Source of the DNA: Paenibacillus sp. CF384
GTDB taxonomy: Bacteria > Bacillota > Bacilli > Paenibacillales > Paenibacillaceae
Length of the DNA: 64,000 nucleotides
Assembly (NCBI RefSeq): GCF_900106745.1
Contig: NZ_FNNV01000011.1
Coordinates: 1 to 64,000, forward strand
Direction of reading: 5' to 3'
Positions 25,888 to 34,168 of the stretch are shown one piece after another (the first letter of the stretch is position 1; every line of letters begins with the position of its first letter). The notes below the pieces were generated by a model. That model ran no database searches. It was not told the origin of the DNA and was given only the letters and a program-made list of their open reading frames with translations. Both the position numbers and the translations under genes were made by a program.

Positions 25888-26583
25888 GTGAAAGTGAATA
25901 TCGTTTCGGACACCTACTGCGAGGATCTCGAGAAGATGCTTCGCAGTCATGCGAGTGAGGAAGCCGCGGGCCCGATGACGGCTTATATGCGCGATTTATT
26001 TCCGTTTCTGGGCATTCGGACGCCGGAGCGGGCTGCGGTGACGAAGCAGTTTGTGAAGGAGCACGGTGTGCCATCAGGTGCGGAGCTTGAAGGGATTGCT
26101 CGTAAGCTGTGGTCGCTGCCGGAGCGGGAGTTTCATTATACGGCGCTGCTCCTGCTCGAGAAGCGGAAGAAGGATTTGACGATTGACCAAGTAGCGTTCA
26201 TCGAACATCTCATTACAGCACAATCGTGGTGGGATACGGTCGATATGATCGCAAGCCATCTTGTTGGCACGCTGTTCACGCAATATCCGGAGCTTGTGCC
26301 CATCTATACGGAGAAATGGATTGCTTCGGACAACCTGTGGCTGCGCCGTACAGCAATCCTGTTCCAGCTCGGTTATAAAGGCCGGACGGATGCGGAACTG
26401 CTATTCTCGCTCATTCGCCGAACTGCGCATGAGGACGAGTTCTTCATTCGCAAAGCAATCGGCTGGGCACTGCGCGAATACGCGAAGACTGATTCGGCCG
26501 CGGTGCAGCAGTTCGTAGCGGATACGGCTTTATCGCCGTTAAGTGTACGTGAAGCGCTCAAGCATGTCGGTGCAAAAGCATAG
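25888..26583 (+). CDS. AlkD-like DNA alkylation repair protein
   Basis: A 231-residue HEAT-like repeat protein of the AlkD family, which excises cationic alkylated purines such as 3- and 7-alkyl bases. Family segments are FPFLGIRTPERAAVTKQF, EFHYTALLLLEKR, ITAQSWWDTVDMIASHLVG, LWLRRTAILFQLGYK and FFIRKAIGWALREYAK. The start is GTG 25888 with AAAGGAGG 9 bases upstream; the longer frame from 25837 has no ribosome site. It is monocistronic with a strong hairpin after the stop. Confidence 0.92.
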   Translation: MKVNIVSDTYCEDLEKMLRSHASEEAAGPMTAYMRDLFPFLGIRTPERAAVTKQFVKEHGVPSGAELEGIARKLWSLPEREFHYTALLLLEKRKKDLTIDQVAFIEHLITAQSWWDTVDMIASHLVGTLFTQYPELVPIYTEKWIASDNLWLRRTAILFQLGYKGRTDAELLFSLIRRTAHEDEFFIRKAIGWALREYAKTDSAAVQQFVADTALSPLSVREALKHVGAKA

Positions 26584-26624
26584 CGCGGCACCGGGCAAAA
26601 TGACAATTGACGGTGCCGCGCTTC
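26582..26624 (+). terminator. Terminator-like hairpin after the AlkD-like gene
   Basis: AGCGCGGCACCG pairs with CGGTGCCGCGCT across an 18-base loop. The T-run is weak, so it may act as an mRNA end stabiliser. Confidence 0.55.
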
Positions 26625-26684
26625 CGTGATATTCTTAATTCCAACAAAGTAGGTAGGAATTATAGGAATAAGGTGGTGCCGATC

Positions 26685-27509
26685 ATGAATCATCCCATAT
26701 CAATCCGCAGCGGCGACATAGAATTGTCCGGCGTGCTGCAGTATCCCGTAGTAGATCGCGAAGAGAAGAGAGCTGCCAAATACCCGCTTATCATCATTTG
26801 CCATGGCTTTATCGGCAATCGTATGGGGACGGACCGATTGTTCGTTGAGGCAGCAGATCGGCTGACTCGCAGCGGTTATCTTGTGCTGCGCTTCGATTAC
26901 GGCGGCTGCGGCGAGAGCACCGGCGACTACGGAAGCGGCGGTTTGGATGAGCTGATCGGACAGACGAGAACGGTCATTGATTACGCGCTCAGCCTCGATA
27001 TGGTAGATGCGGAGCGGCTTATTCTTGTAGGCCACAGTCTAGGCGGCGCGGTCGCGGTGCTGACGGCCGCTCGCGACTCGCGCGTGAAGTCATTGGTCAT
27101 GTGGGCGCCGGTCGCCCACCCGTTCATGGACATCCGCAACATTATCGGAACCAAGGCGATTCAAGAGATCGACACGGATGGTTCGACGGATTACATGCAC
27201 TATCAGTTTACGAAGAAGTTCACGGATTCGCTGGCGCAATTCCAGCCGCTGACGGAACTGCGCGGCTACAACGGGGATGTGCTGATCGTGCATGGCACGG
27301 CGGACACGGTGATCCCGGTCGACTACTGCTTCTTGTATCAGAAAATGTTCTGGCTGCGCAAAGAGGGCAATTGCGACAAAGAGGTTATTTTGCAGGGTGA
27401 CCACACGTTCTCTTCGAAAGCTTCTCGCGATGAGCTGTTCGATGTATCGCTGCGTTGGATCGATTCCATCGGCCGCAGACGCAATGATTGGAGCTTGTGG
27501 ACAATTTAA
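26685..27509 (+). CDS. Alpha/beta hydrolase (esterase-like)
   Basis: A 274-residue alpha/beta hydrolase. Oxyanion-region IICHGFIGNRMGT, nucleophile elbow LVGHSLGGAVAV (Ser), acid in VHGTADTVIPV (Asp) and base in LQGDHTFSS (His) are all present. It is cytoplasmic with no signal. The N-terminal beta-strands (IRSGDIELSGVLQYP) resemble acyl-ester hydrolases of the BAAT/cinnamoyl-esterase type, but the substrate cannot be assigned. AAGGTGGTG precedes ATG 26685; earlier in-frame starts lie in the preceding hairpin region. A clear terminator follows. Confidence 0.88.
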   Translation: MNHPISIRSGDIELSGVLQYPVVDREEKRAAKYPLIIICHGFIGNRMGTDRLFVEAADRLTRSGYLVLRFDYGGCGESTGDYGSGGLDELIGQTRTVIDYALSLDMVDAERLILVGHSLGGAVAVLTAARDSRVKSLVMWAPVAHPFMDIRNIIGTKAIQEIDTDGSTDYMHYQFTKKFTDSLAQFQPLTELRGYNGDVLIVHGTADTVIPVDYCFLYQKMFWLRKEGNCDKEVILQGDHTFSSKASRDELFDVSLRWIDSIGRRRNDWSLWTI

Positions 27510-27525
27510 TCGATCCTATTAACGG

Positions 27526-27562
27526 ACCGCTTTCCTCTCTTCGAGGGGAAGGCGGTTTTTTG
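27526..27562 (+). terminator. Terminator of the alpha/beta hydrolase gene
   Basis: ACCGCTTTCCtCTC pairs with GAGgGGAAgGCGGT, followed by TTTTTT. Confidence 0.9.
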
Positions 27563-27676
27563 GTTTGTTTAAGCGGGAATGAAAGAATCTTAATTCAGGC
27601 GCTGCAACATTTAGCGGTTCTTCTTGCGTTCTAATGGTTACAATTGCAATAAGTACGCGAAGAGGAACAGGTGATC

Positions 27677-29005
27677 ATGCAGATGAGAAAACTCGCTATA
27701 GCTATAATGGCTTTGTCGATCGGAATATTAGGCGGTTGTACGCATAAGGGGGAGACTGCAGAGCAGCCGCCTGTAGTTGTTTCGCCGCCGGACTCGGATC
27801 AGCCGACGGACGAGCCGCCAACGCAGACACCGGAAACGCCGGATACGCCGGAAGAAGAACCGGCAACACCGGCCGTGCCGGAGACACCGGACCAGCCCGA
27901 GCAGGCACCGGATGATGAAATCACGCAGCAGGTGGAGAAGATGTCGCTCGACGAGAAGCTTGGGGCGATGATTATTGCCGGCGTGGACGGTACGATGGGC
28001 AGCCAGGCTGCGAAACGGATGATTGCGAGTCAGCATGTGGGCGGCGTTATTTTCTATGCGAATAATATTAAGACTCCTACAGGAGTTGTCGCCTATGTGA
28101 ATCAGCTGAAGGCTTGGAACAAAGATAATGCTTCACCGCTGATCGTCTCTGTCGATCAGGAGGGGGGCAGGGTGAGCCGGCTTCCCGGACTTGTGAAGCT
28201 GCCGACCGCCAAGGCGATCGGAGACACCGGCAACAGCGCGTATGCGACTAAGATAGGGAGCATACTCGGAGAGGCGAGCATGAAGATGGGCTTCAACTTG
28301 GACTTCGCTCCGGTGCTGGACATTAACAGTAACCCGAAGAACCCGGTCATCGGAGACCGCTCCTACGGTTCGACGCCTAAGCTTGTGACGAAGATGGGCA
28401 TCGCGGCCATGGAAGCCATCGAGGCGGAAGGGGTTATTCCGGTGGTGAAGCATTTTCCGGGGCATGGGGATACGTCGGTGGATTCGCATTTGGAGCTGCC
28501 GGTCGTCAATAAAAGCGAAGCCGCACTCAAAGCCTTCGAGTGGGTCCCTTTCCAAGAGGCTATCGATAAAGGCGTGGATGCGGTCATGATCGCGCATATT
28601 CTCTTCCCTGAGGTGGACGCCAACGTGCCGGCCTCCCTATCCAAGCGAGTCATCACGGATGAGCTTCGCGGCGAACTGGGTTTCAAAGGCGTCGTCATGA
28701 CGGACGACCTCACGATGGGGGCCATTGCGAAGAATTATGGCATGGGAGAAGCGGCGGTCATGACGGTCAAGGCAGGCAGTGATATTTTGCTGGTGGCCCA
28801 TGAATACAAGAATGTGGATGCCATACTCGCAGCGCTGAAGAAGAGCGTGAATAGCGGAGAGATTACGGTGGAGCGGATAGATGAGAGCGTGAAACGGATT
28901 CTGGTGCTGAAAGGGAAGTACGAGCTGACGGACGATAAGACGCCGCCCGCGCCGAATCTGGATGCGCTCAATGCTGCGATTCAGAAAGCCGTCGCCGTAT
29001 ATTAA
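27677..29005 (+). CDS. Beta-N-acetylglucosaminidase lipoprotein (GH3, NagZ-like)
   Basis: A 442-residue protein with signal peptide and lipobox ILGGC (Cys about residue 21). A Pro/Glu/Thr-rich spacer (about 28-78) is followed by a GH3 catalytic domain. Diagnostic motifs are KHFPGHGDTSVDSH, carrying the His-Asp general acid/base pair of NagZ enzymes, and VVMTDDLTMGAI with the nucleophile Asp. It is expected on the outer membrane face, removing GlcNAc from cell-wall fragments for recycling. AGAGGAACAGG precedes; GTG 27671 and ATG 27683 are alternative starts. The spacer resembles a cell-wall-crossing linker. Confidence 0.93.
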   Translation: MQMRKLAIAIMALSIGILGGCTHKGETAEQPPVVVSPPDSDQPTDEPPTQTPETPDTPEEEPATPAVPETPDQPEQAPDDEITQQVEKMSLDEKLGAMIIAGVDGTMGSQAAKRMIASQHVGGVIFYANNIKTPTGVVAYVNQLKAWNKDNASPLIVSVDQEGGRVSRLPGLVKLPTAKAIGDTGNSAYATKIGSILGEASMKMGFNLDFAPVLDINSNPKNPVIGDRSYGSTPKLVTKMGIAAMEAIEAEGVIPVVKHFPGHGDTSVDSHLELPVVNKSEAALKAFEWVPFQEAIDKGVDAVMIAHILFPEVDANVPASLSKRVITDELRGELGFKGVVMTDDLTMGAIAKNYGMGEAAVMTVKAGSDILLVAHEYKNVDAILAALKKSVNSGEITVERIDESVKRILVLKGKYELTDDKTPPAPNLDALNAAIQKAVAVY

Positions 29006-29012
29006 ATCAATA

Positions 29013-29054
29013 GAAAAAGGCATCTCCCGGCTTGTCAGCGGAGGATGCCTTTTG
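29013..29054. terminator. Bidirectional terminator between the NagZ-like and lacI-type genes
   Basis: AAAAAGGCATC...GATGCCTTTT forms a stem with an inner AGCGG/CCGGCT-like pairing, with A and T runs on both sides. It serves the convergent genes. Confidence 0.85.
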
Positions 29055-30086
29055 TCATGTTTTCTTGCTGCTCGAATGAATCGAGGATTCCCGCACGATC
29101 AGTCGATGCGGAATAATGATATGTTTCTGCGACAGCGGCTCATCATGTACGATGCGAAGCAGCGACTGTGACGCGGTATAGCCGAGCTGATAAGTGCCGA
29201 TATCGACGGAGCTGATCGGCGTTGAAGCGAGTTCAGACAGCGGAATATTGTTAAAGCTGACGATGCAGATGTCCTGCGGAACGCTGTAGCCAAGCTCGGT
29301 CAGTCCGCGCAGCACGCCAAAGGCGAGCAAATCGTCGAAGATGACAAGCGCAGTCGGCCGATCCGGCAAGCTCATGAAGAAGGACATCGCCCGGTATCCG
29401 CTTTGCTGCAGCAGCTCGCCTTCCAGTATCCATTCTTGCTGAAACGGTAAGTTGGCTTCCTTGAGCGCTTTCTTATAGCCGAAGAGTCGATCCTGGGAAA
29501 CGACGAGATTCGGCGGTCCGCTGATGAAGCCGATCCGCTTATGCCCCTGGGCGATAAAGTGACTGGCGGCATCATAAGCGGCTTGGATGTTGTTATTATC
29601 AATCGACAGCACATCCGGAAACTCGTCGCTTCGCCCGATGAGCACGAAGGGAAAGTTCTGCTGTTTCAGAAATCCGATGATCGGATCCGAGGTGCGGGAG
29701 GACAATAGCAAAATACCATCAACGCGGCGTCCCATAACAAGGCGCGAGATGGCTTCAAGCTCATTAGAGTCGGACGTAACCGTCGTCATCAGCATGTCAT
29801 AACCGGCTCTGGTCGCCTGCGTAACGATGCCTCGAATCAACTCGCCGAAGAAGAAGTTCAGAAACAGCTCCTCTGCGGGGCGAGGCAAGACGATGCCGAT
29901 CGTTTGCGTTGTTTTGGACACCAGACTCTTCGCCATCATGTTGGGGTGATAGCCGAGCTGCTCCATAATTTCTTTCACTTTACGTGACGTCTCCCGACTG
30001 ATGCGCGGATGGTTCGAGACAACTCGCGATACGGTAGAAGGCGAGACGCCAGCGATTTTTGCAATATCTTTAATCGTGACTGACAT
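29055..30086 (-). CDS. LacI family repressor (MalR-like)
   Basis: A 343-residue regulator. Residues 1-60 (MSVTIKDIAKIAGVSPSTVSRVVSNHPRISRETSRKVKEIMEQLGYHPN) are the LacI HTH plus hinge. The rest is a periplasmic-binding-protein-like sensor. It is divergent from the maltodextrin importer operon, so it probably represses that operon and itself. GGGGGA precedes ATG 30086; the longer frame to 30116 runs into operator 30105-30120. Three AAACG-centred palindromes in the 488-base gap are the expected binding sites. Inducer probably maltose or a maltodextrin. Confidence 0.92.
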   Translation of the reverse strand: MSVTIKDIAKIAGVSPSTVSRVVSNHPRISRETSRKVKEIMEQLGYHPNMMAKSLVSKTTQTIGIVLPRPAEELFLNFFFGELIRGIVTQATRAGYDMLMTTVTSDSNELEAISRLVMGRRVDGILLLSSRTSDPIIGFLKQQNFPFVLIGRSDEFPDVLSIDNNNIQAAYDAASHFIAQGHKRIGFISGPPNLVVSQDRLFGYKKALKEANLPFQQEWILEGELLQQSGYRAMSFFMSLPDRPTALVIFDDLLAFGVLRGLTELGYSVPQDICIVSFNNIPLSELASTPISSVDIGTYQLGYTASQSLLRIVHDEPLSQKHIIIPHRLIVRESSIHSSSKKT

Positions 30087-30104
30087 AAAATCCCCCAATT
30101 GCGC

Positions 30105-30120
30105 AAACGTGTGCACGTTT
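30105..30120. promoter_or_regulatory. LacI-type operator O1 near the repressor start
   Basis: AAACGTG-TG-CACGTTT, arms of 7 bp, lies 18 bases upstream of the repressor gene; probably autoregulation. Confidence 0.65.
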
Positions 30121-30269
30121 CCTTGTTTATGTGAGTCGATGCATGAGCTGTCTGTACCTAGAGTATATCATTGAAAAGTTTTTCATGCACAAATTTAATT
30201 TTCTGAGATAGGCGGAGGAAAACAGAGCAAATGGAAGAACGGTCCGTAATTTTTTGTGCAAATGAACTG

Positions 30270-30283
30270 TGCAAACGTTTTCC
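30270..30283. promoter_or_regulatory. LacI/CcpA-type operator O2
   Basis: TGCAAACGTTTTCC contains AAACGTTT and differs from the catabolite-responsive consensus TGWAANCGNTNWCA at two positions, so it could be a second repressor site or a CcpA site. Confidence 0.5.
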
Positions 30284-30387
30284 CGACCTGCATGCCGTAG
30301 TGTATAGTAAGGGCGTCGGTAAAACGCTTTCTTCAGCAAAATGAAGGAAATTTTAACCTTTAATTGCCAGTTGCATTGCCATCTGTA

Positions 30388-30423
30388 CAAACGTTTGCAC
30401 AAACGTAGAGGATCGTGTACAAT
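30388..30423 (+). promoter_or_regulatory. mdxE promoter overlapped by operator O3
   Basis: -35 TTGCAC (30395-30400), 17-bp spacer, -10 TACAAT (30418-30423). The perfect palindrome CAAACGTTTG (30388-30397) covers part of the -35. The resulting untranslated leader is about 145 bases, with no other strong element seen in it. Confidence 0.75.
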
Positions 30424-30574
30424 GCAAGAGCCGCATTTTTGAGAAACACTTGCAAGCTCGGTTATTGCATCATCCGAAGCAATCGCGCTATTCGTAATAG
30501 GATGTCGATAATTGGTTACTCTAGGTTTATGCTCCGGCGCGATTACGCTTTAACAACGAGAGGGGTTAAATAGA

Positions 30575-31879
30575 ATGCAAAAGACAGTATCCTTACTTCT
30601 AGTTCTAACACTTGCTGCAACACTGACAGCTTGCGGCTCGAAGAACAACAATGCGAATGAGAACACCGGTGAAACAAACACGGGCACAGTAAACAACGGC
30701 ACTGGCAACAACACAGCTGAAGACGCTGAGCTTGTTCCGGAAGACGGCGCAACTTTGCTTGTATGGGAAGCCAAAGAAGAGCGTCCTTTCGTTGAGAAAA
30801 TGATGAAAGAATTCAAAGAAAAATACGGCGTTGAAGTGAAGATGGAAGAGCTTGGCGCTGGCGACCAAGTAGCGAAGCTTACAACTGACGGTCCTGCCGG
30901 AATCGGTGCAGACGTTGTATTGTTCCCGCACGATAACCTTGGTAAAGCAGTAGCAGCAGGTCTTGTGCTTCCGAATGATGTTTACGAAGAAGAAGCGAAA
31001 TCGGAGAACAGCGATGTTGCGGTTCAAGCGGTAACGTATGATGGCGTTCTGTACGGTTTCCCGCGTGCAGTTGAAACGTATGCGATGTTCTACAACAAAG
31101 ATCTGATCGCAACGCCTCCAACAACGTTCGACGAAGTGAAAACGTTCGCGAAAACATTCAACGACGGTAAAAAGAATAAATATGCATTCATGTGGGATAT
31201 CGGAAACTTCTACTTCAGCTATCCGTTCCTAGCTACTACAGGCGGCTTCGTATACGGCAACAACGGCCAAGACAAAGCTGAAATCGGCCTTAACAACGCT
31301 GGTGCAGTAGAAGGCGCAACTTACTTCGCATCGCTGAAGAAAGACGTATTGCCGCTTAAATCCGGTGATGTCACTTATGATATCAAGAAAGGTCTGTTCA
31401 CAGGCGGTACGCTTGCGATGAACATCGACGGCCCATGGGCAATCGGCGATATCAAGAAATCCGGCATCAACTTCGGTGCAGCGCCAATCCCTAGCATCAA
31501 CGGCAAACAATCCGTATCGTTCTCCGGCGTTAAAGCTTGGTACGTAAACTCGTACACGAAATACCCGAACGCAGCGAAATTGTTCGCACGTTTTGCTTCC
31601 ACGAAAGAAGCGCAATTGGATGATTTCACGTTGACTGGCGCGATTCCTGCAAACAAGGAAGCAACAGAAGATCCGAAGATCCAAGGCGATGAAATCGTAA
31701 AAGCATTCGTTGAGCAGTTCAAAAACTCGCAGCCGATGCCTTCGATCCCTGAAATGGGCAACGTATGGACACCGATCGGCGCAGCGCTCTCCGACATCTG
31801 GAACGCTGGCAAAGATCCGAAAGCAACACTTGATAATGCTGTGAAGCAAATTGAAGATGCTAACGCAGCTGCGAAGTAA
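30575..31879 (+). CDS. mdxE: Maltodextrin ABC transporter substrate-binding lipoprotein
   Basis: A 434-residue lipoprotein with lipobox LTAC (Cys about 20), an Asn/Thr/Gly-rich spacer to about residue 50, then a family-1 solute-binding domain. LLVWEAKEERPFVEKMMKEFKEKYGVEV and DVVLFPHDNLG, GKAVAAG are typical of MalE/MdxE proteins, as is IDGPWAIGDIKKSGINFGAAPIPSINGK. It captures maltodextrins outside the membrane for MdxFG. Codon use is noticeably biased and uniform (many GCA, AAA, TTC), as in highly expressed genes. GAGAGGGG precedes the ATG. The ATPase of the importer is not in this window; a shared MsmX-like protein is usual. Confidence 0.93.
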   Translation: MQKTVSLLLVLTLAATLTACGSKNNNANENTGETNTGTVNNGTGNNTAEDAELVPEDGATLLVWEAKEERPFVEKMMKEFKEKYGVEVKMEELGAGDQVAKLTTDGPAGIGADVVLFPHDNLGKAVAAGLVLPNDVYEEEAKSENSDVAVQAVTYDGVLYGFPRAVETYAMFYNKDLIATPPTTFDEVKTFAKTFNDGKKNKYAFMWDIGNFYFSYPFLATTGGFVYGNNGQDKAEIGLNNAGAVEGATYFASLKKDVLPLKSGDVTYDIKKGLFTGGTLAMNIDGPWAIGDIKKSGINFGAAPIPSINGKQSVSFSGVKAWYVNSYTKYPNAAKLFARFASTKEAQLDDFTLTGAIPANKEATEDPKIQGDEIVKAFVEQFKNSQPMPSIPEMGNVWTPIGAALSDIWNAGKDPKATLDNAVKQIEDANAAAK

Positions 31880-31947
31880 GTAATTCGCAGCAGGGCGCAG
31901 CATTAGGGCGCAGCCAACCGGCTGCGAATAAACAACCATACAATGCC

Positions 31948-31980
31948 GTCACCCGCCCTTTCTGATGAGGGGCGGGTGAC
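31948..31980 (+). other. Intercistronic hairpin between mdxE and mdxF
   Basis: Stem GTCACCCGCCC/GGGCGGGTGAC of 11 bp with a short loop and no T-run, 68 bases after mdxE. Such hairpins commonly protect a binding-protein mRNA so that it is made in excess over the permeases. Confidence 0.7.
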
Positions 31981-32018
31981 GTAACTTTATTCGGACAAGG
32001 GAAAGGAGCTGGAGGTGG

Positions 32019-33332
32019 ATGCAGCGGCATCAAAAAACAGCCACTATTTTATCTGTTCTCGCGATGGGTCTCGGTCAACTGTACAATCGTCAGTTCGTGA
32101 AAGGCATTCTTCTGCTTTGTGTTGAAATTATGGGCGGTTATTATTTCGTTCAAAGGCTTCCTCATGCAATCTGGGGTCTTGTAACACTCGGTGATACACC
32201 GACAAGGCTTGTGAAAATCGGCAAGCGCTATAAGAACGTAGTCGGTGACCACTCCGTCAACTTATTAATCGGCGGGCTTGTCATTCTGATTTTATTCAGC
32301 TTATTTGTTGTCATCTATGTGATGAACGTCAGGGATGCGAACCGAACCGGCAAGCTGCGGGATCAAGGCGTAACACCGGCATCGTTTAAACAAACAGTCA
32401 ACTATGTAACCGACAGACGGTTCCCTCAGTTGCTGCTTACGCTGCCTGCTATCTCCGTGCTGTTCTTAACGATCATGCCGATTATGATGGCGATCCTGCT
32501 CGCATTCACCAACTACTCCGCACCGGAGCATATTCCGCCTGCGAAGCTTGTCGATTGGGTTGGGTTCCAGACGTTTATCGATTTGCTCCAATTGAAGACT
32601 TGGAGCCATACGTTCTACGGGGTTTTCATTTGGACGGTCATTTGGGCGGTCATCGCCACCGTTACGACGTATTTCGGCGGTTTGTTCGTCGCGCTGCTCA
32701 TCAATCAGCAGGGCATTCGTTTCAAAGGCATGTGGCGTTCGATCTTCATTATTCCTTACGCGATTCCGCAGCTCATCTCGCTGCTTGTCATGCGTAACTT
32801 GTTTAACGGTCAATTCGGACCGATCAATCAGTATCTCGGCTATTTCGGAATTGGCAAGCTTCCTTGGCTGACCGATCCGTTCTGGGCGAAGGTTACGGTC
32901 ATTCTCGTCAACATGTGGGTCGGGATTCCGGTCTCCATGGTCCTTATTCTAGGCGTGCTTACTGCGATACCAAGAGATATGTACGAGGCTGCCGAGGTGG
33001 ATGGCGCTACGGCATTCCAGAAGCTTCGCGTGATTACTTTGCCTTTCGTTTTCTTTGCAACAACACCGATTCTCATTACGCAATTTGCAGGCAATATCAA
33101 TAACTTCAACGTCATCTTCCTGCTGACGAATGGTGATCCGGTAAAGGGCGACTATCAGTATGCGGGCAGCACCGACTTGCTCGTTACATGGTTGTACAAG
33201 CTGACGCTTAATAACAACAAGTACAATTTTGCATCCGCGATCGGGATTATCATCTTCGTGATTGTCGCTTCGCTCTCGATTTGGAGCTACCGTCGTTCAC
33301 GGTCGTTTAAAGAGGAGGATATGATCCAATGA
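32019..33332 (+). CDS. mdxF: Maltodextrin ABC transporter permease MdxF
   Basis: A 437-residue membrane protein. It has the N-terminal extension typical of Gram-positive MalF proteins (LAMGLGQLYNRQFVKGI, about 1-120, two helices), then six helices with the ATPase-coupling EAA loop EAAEVDGATAFQKLRVITLPF near residue 325. It forms the translocation pore with MdxG. AAAGGAG and GGAGGTGG precede the ATG. Its stop overlaps the start of mdxG by 4 bases (ATGA). Confidence 0.94.
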   Translation: MQRHQKTATILSVLAMGLGQLYNRQFVKGILLLCVEIMGGYYFVQRLPHAIWGLVTLGDTPTRLVKIGKRYKNVVGDHSVNLLIGGLVILILFSLFVVIYVMNVRDANRTGKLRDQGVTPASFKQTVNYVTDRRFPQLLLTLPAISVLFLTIMPIMMAILLAFTNYSAPEHIPPAKLVDWVGFQTFIDLLQLKTWSHTFYGVFIWTVIWAVIATVTTYFGGLFVALLINQQGIRFKGMWRSIFIIPYAIPQLISLLVMRNLFNGQFGPINQYLGYFGIGKLPWLTDPFWAKVTVILVNMWVGIPVSMVLILGVLTAIPRDMYEAAEVDGATAFQKLRVITLPFVFFATTPILITQFAGNINNFNVIFLLTNGDPVKGDYQYAGSTDLLVTWLYKLTLNNNKYNFASAIGIIIFVIVASLSIWSYRRSRSFKEEDMIQ

Positions 33333-34168
33333 GTATGAAATCGAGGAACGCCTTCCGTTTGTCGTTGACCTATATCATTCTGACCCTAATTGCGATATGC
33401 GCGATTTATCCGGCCGTATGGGTGCTGTTCTCGGCTCTTCGTCCCGGCAGCGCACTGTTTAGCGAGCAATTCTTCCCGAGTAATCCGACGCTCATCCATT
33501 TCAAAGAGCTGTTCACTTCGCCAAGCTTCAGCTTCGGCCGCTGGTATTGGAACACGCTGAAGATCGCAACGCTGTCGATGATTCTCTCGACATTGCTGAC
33601 TACGCTGAGCATGTACGCATTGTCGCGTTTCCGCTTCAAGGGTCGTAAGACCTTGCTCACCACGATGCTCGTCCTTGGCATGTTCCCGGGGTTCATGAGC
33701 ATGGTCGCAATCTATATCCTGCTGCTTCAGCTGGATTTGCTTGATACGCATGCAGCGCTCGTTCTCGTTTATTCTTCGGGATCTGTGCTTGGCGGTTTCA
33801 TTGTAAAAGGGTTCTACGACACGATTCCACGGAGCTTGGATGAAGCCGCGCGGATTGACGGTGCAAGTCACTTAACGATCTTCTGGCGCATTATGCTGCC
33901 GCTGTCACGTCCAATGCTTACGTACATCGGACTTACGACGTTTACCGGTGCATGGGTAGACTTTATTTTCGCAAGACTTGTTCTGCGTTCCAAAGAAAAC
34001 TGGACGCTTGCGGTAGGCATGTGGGATATGGTGGCTAACTTCCAGAACAGTAACTTTACGATGTTCGCGGCAGGCGCCGTTATGATTGCGATTCCGATTA
34101 TGATTCTGTTCGCGTTTCTGCAGAAGTTCCTTGTTGAAGGACTCACTGCCGGGGCATCCAAGGGGTGA
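33329..34168 (+). CDS. mdxG: Maltodextrin ABC transporter permease MdxG
   Basis: A 279-residue permease with six helices and the EAA loop SLDEAARIDGASHLTIFWRIMLPLSRP near residues 170-195. C-terminal FAFLQKFLVEGLTAGASKG is the conserved MalG end. Translationally coupled to mdxF upstream. The downstream amylase start overlaps its stop. Confidence 0.94.
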   Translation: MSMKSRNAFRLSLTYIILTLIAICAIYPAVWVLFSALRPGSALFSEQFFPSNPTLIHFKELFTSPSFSFGRWYWNTLKIATLSMILSTLLTTLSMYALSRFRFKGRKTLLTTMLVLGMFPGFMSMVAIYILLLQLDLLDTHAALVLVYSSGSVLGGFIVKGFYDTIPRSLDEAARIDGASHLTIFWRIMLPLSRPMLTYIGLTTFTGAWVDFIFARLVLRSKENWTLAVGMWDMVANFQNSNFTMFAAGAVMIAIPIMILFAFLQKFLVEGLTAGASKG

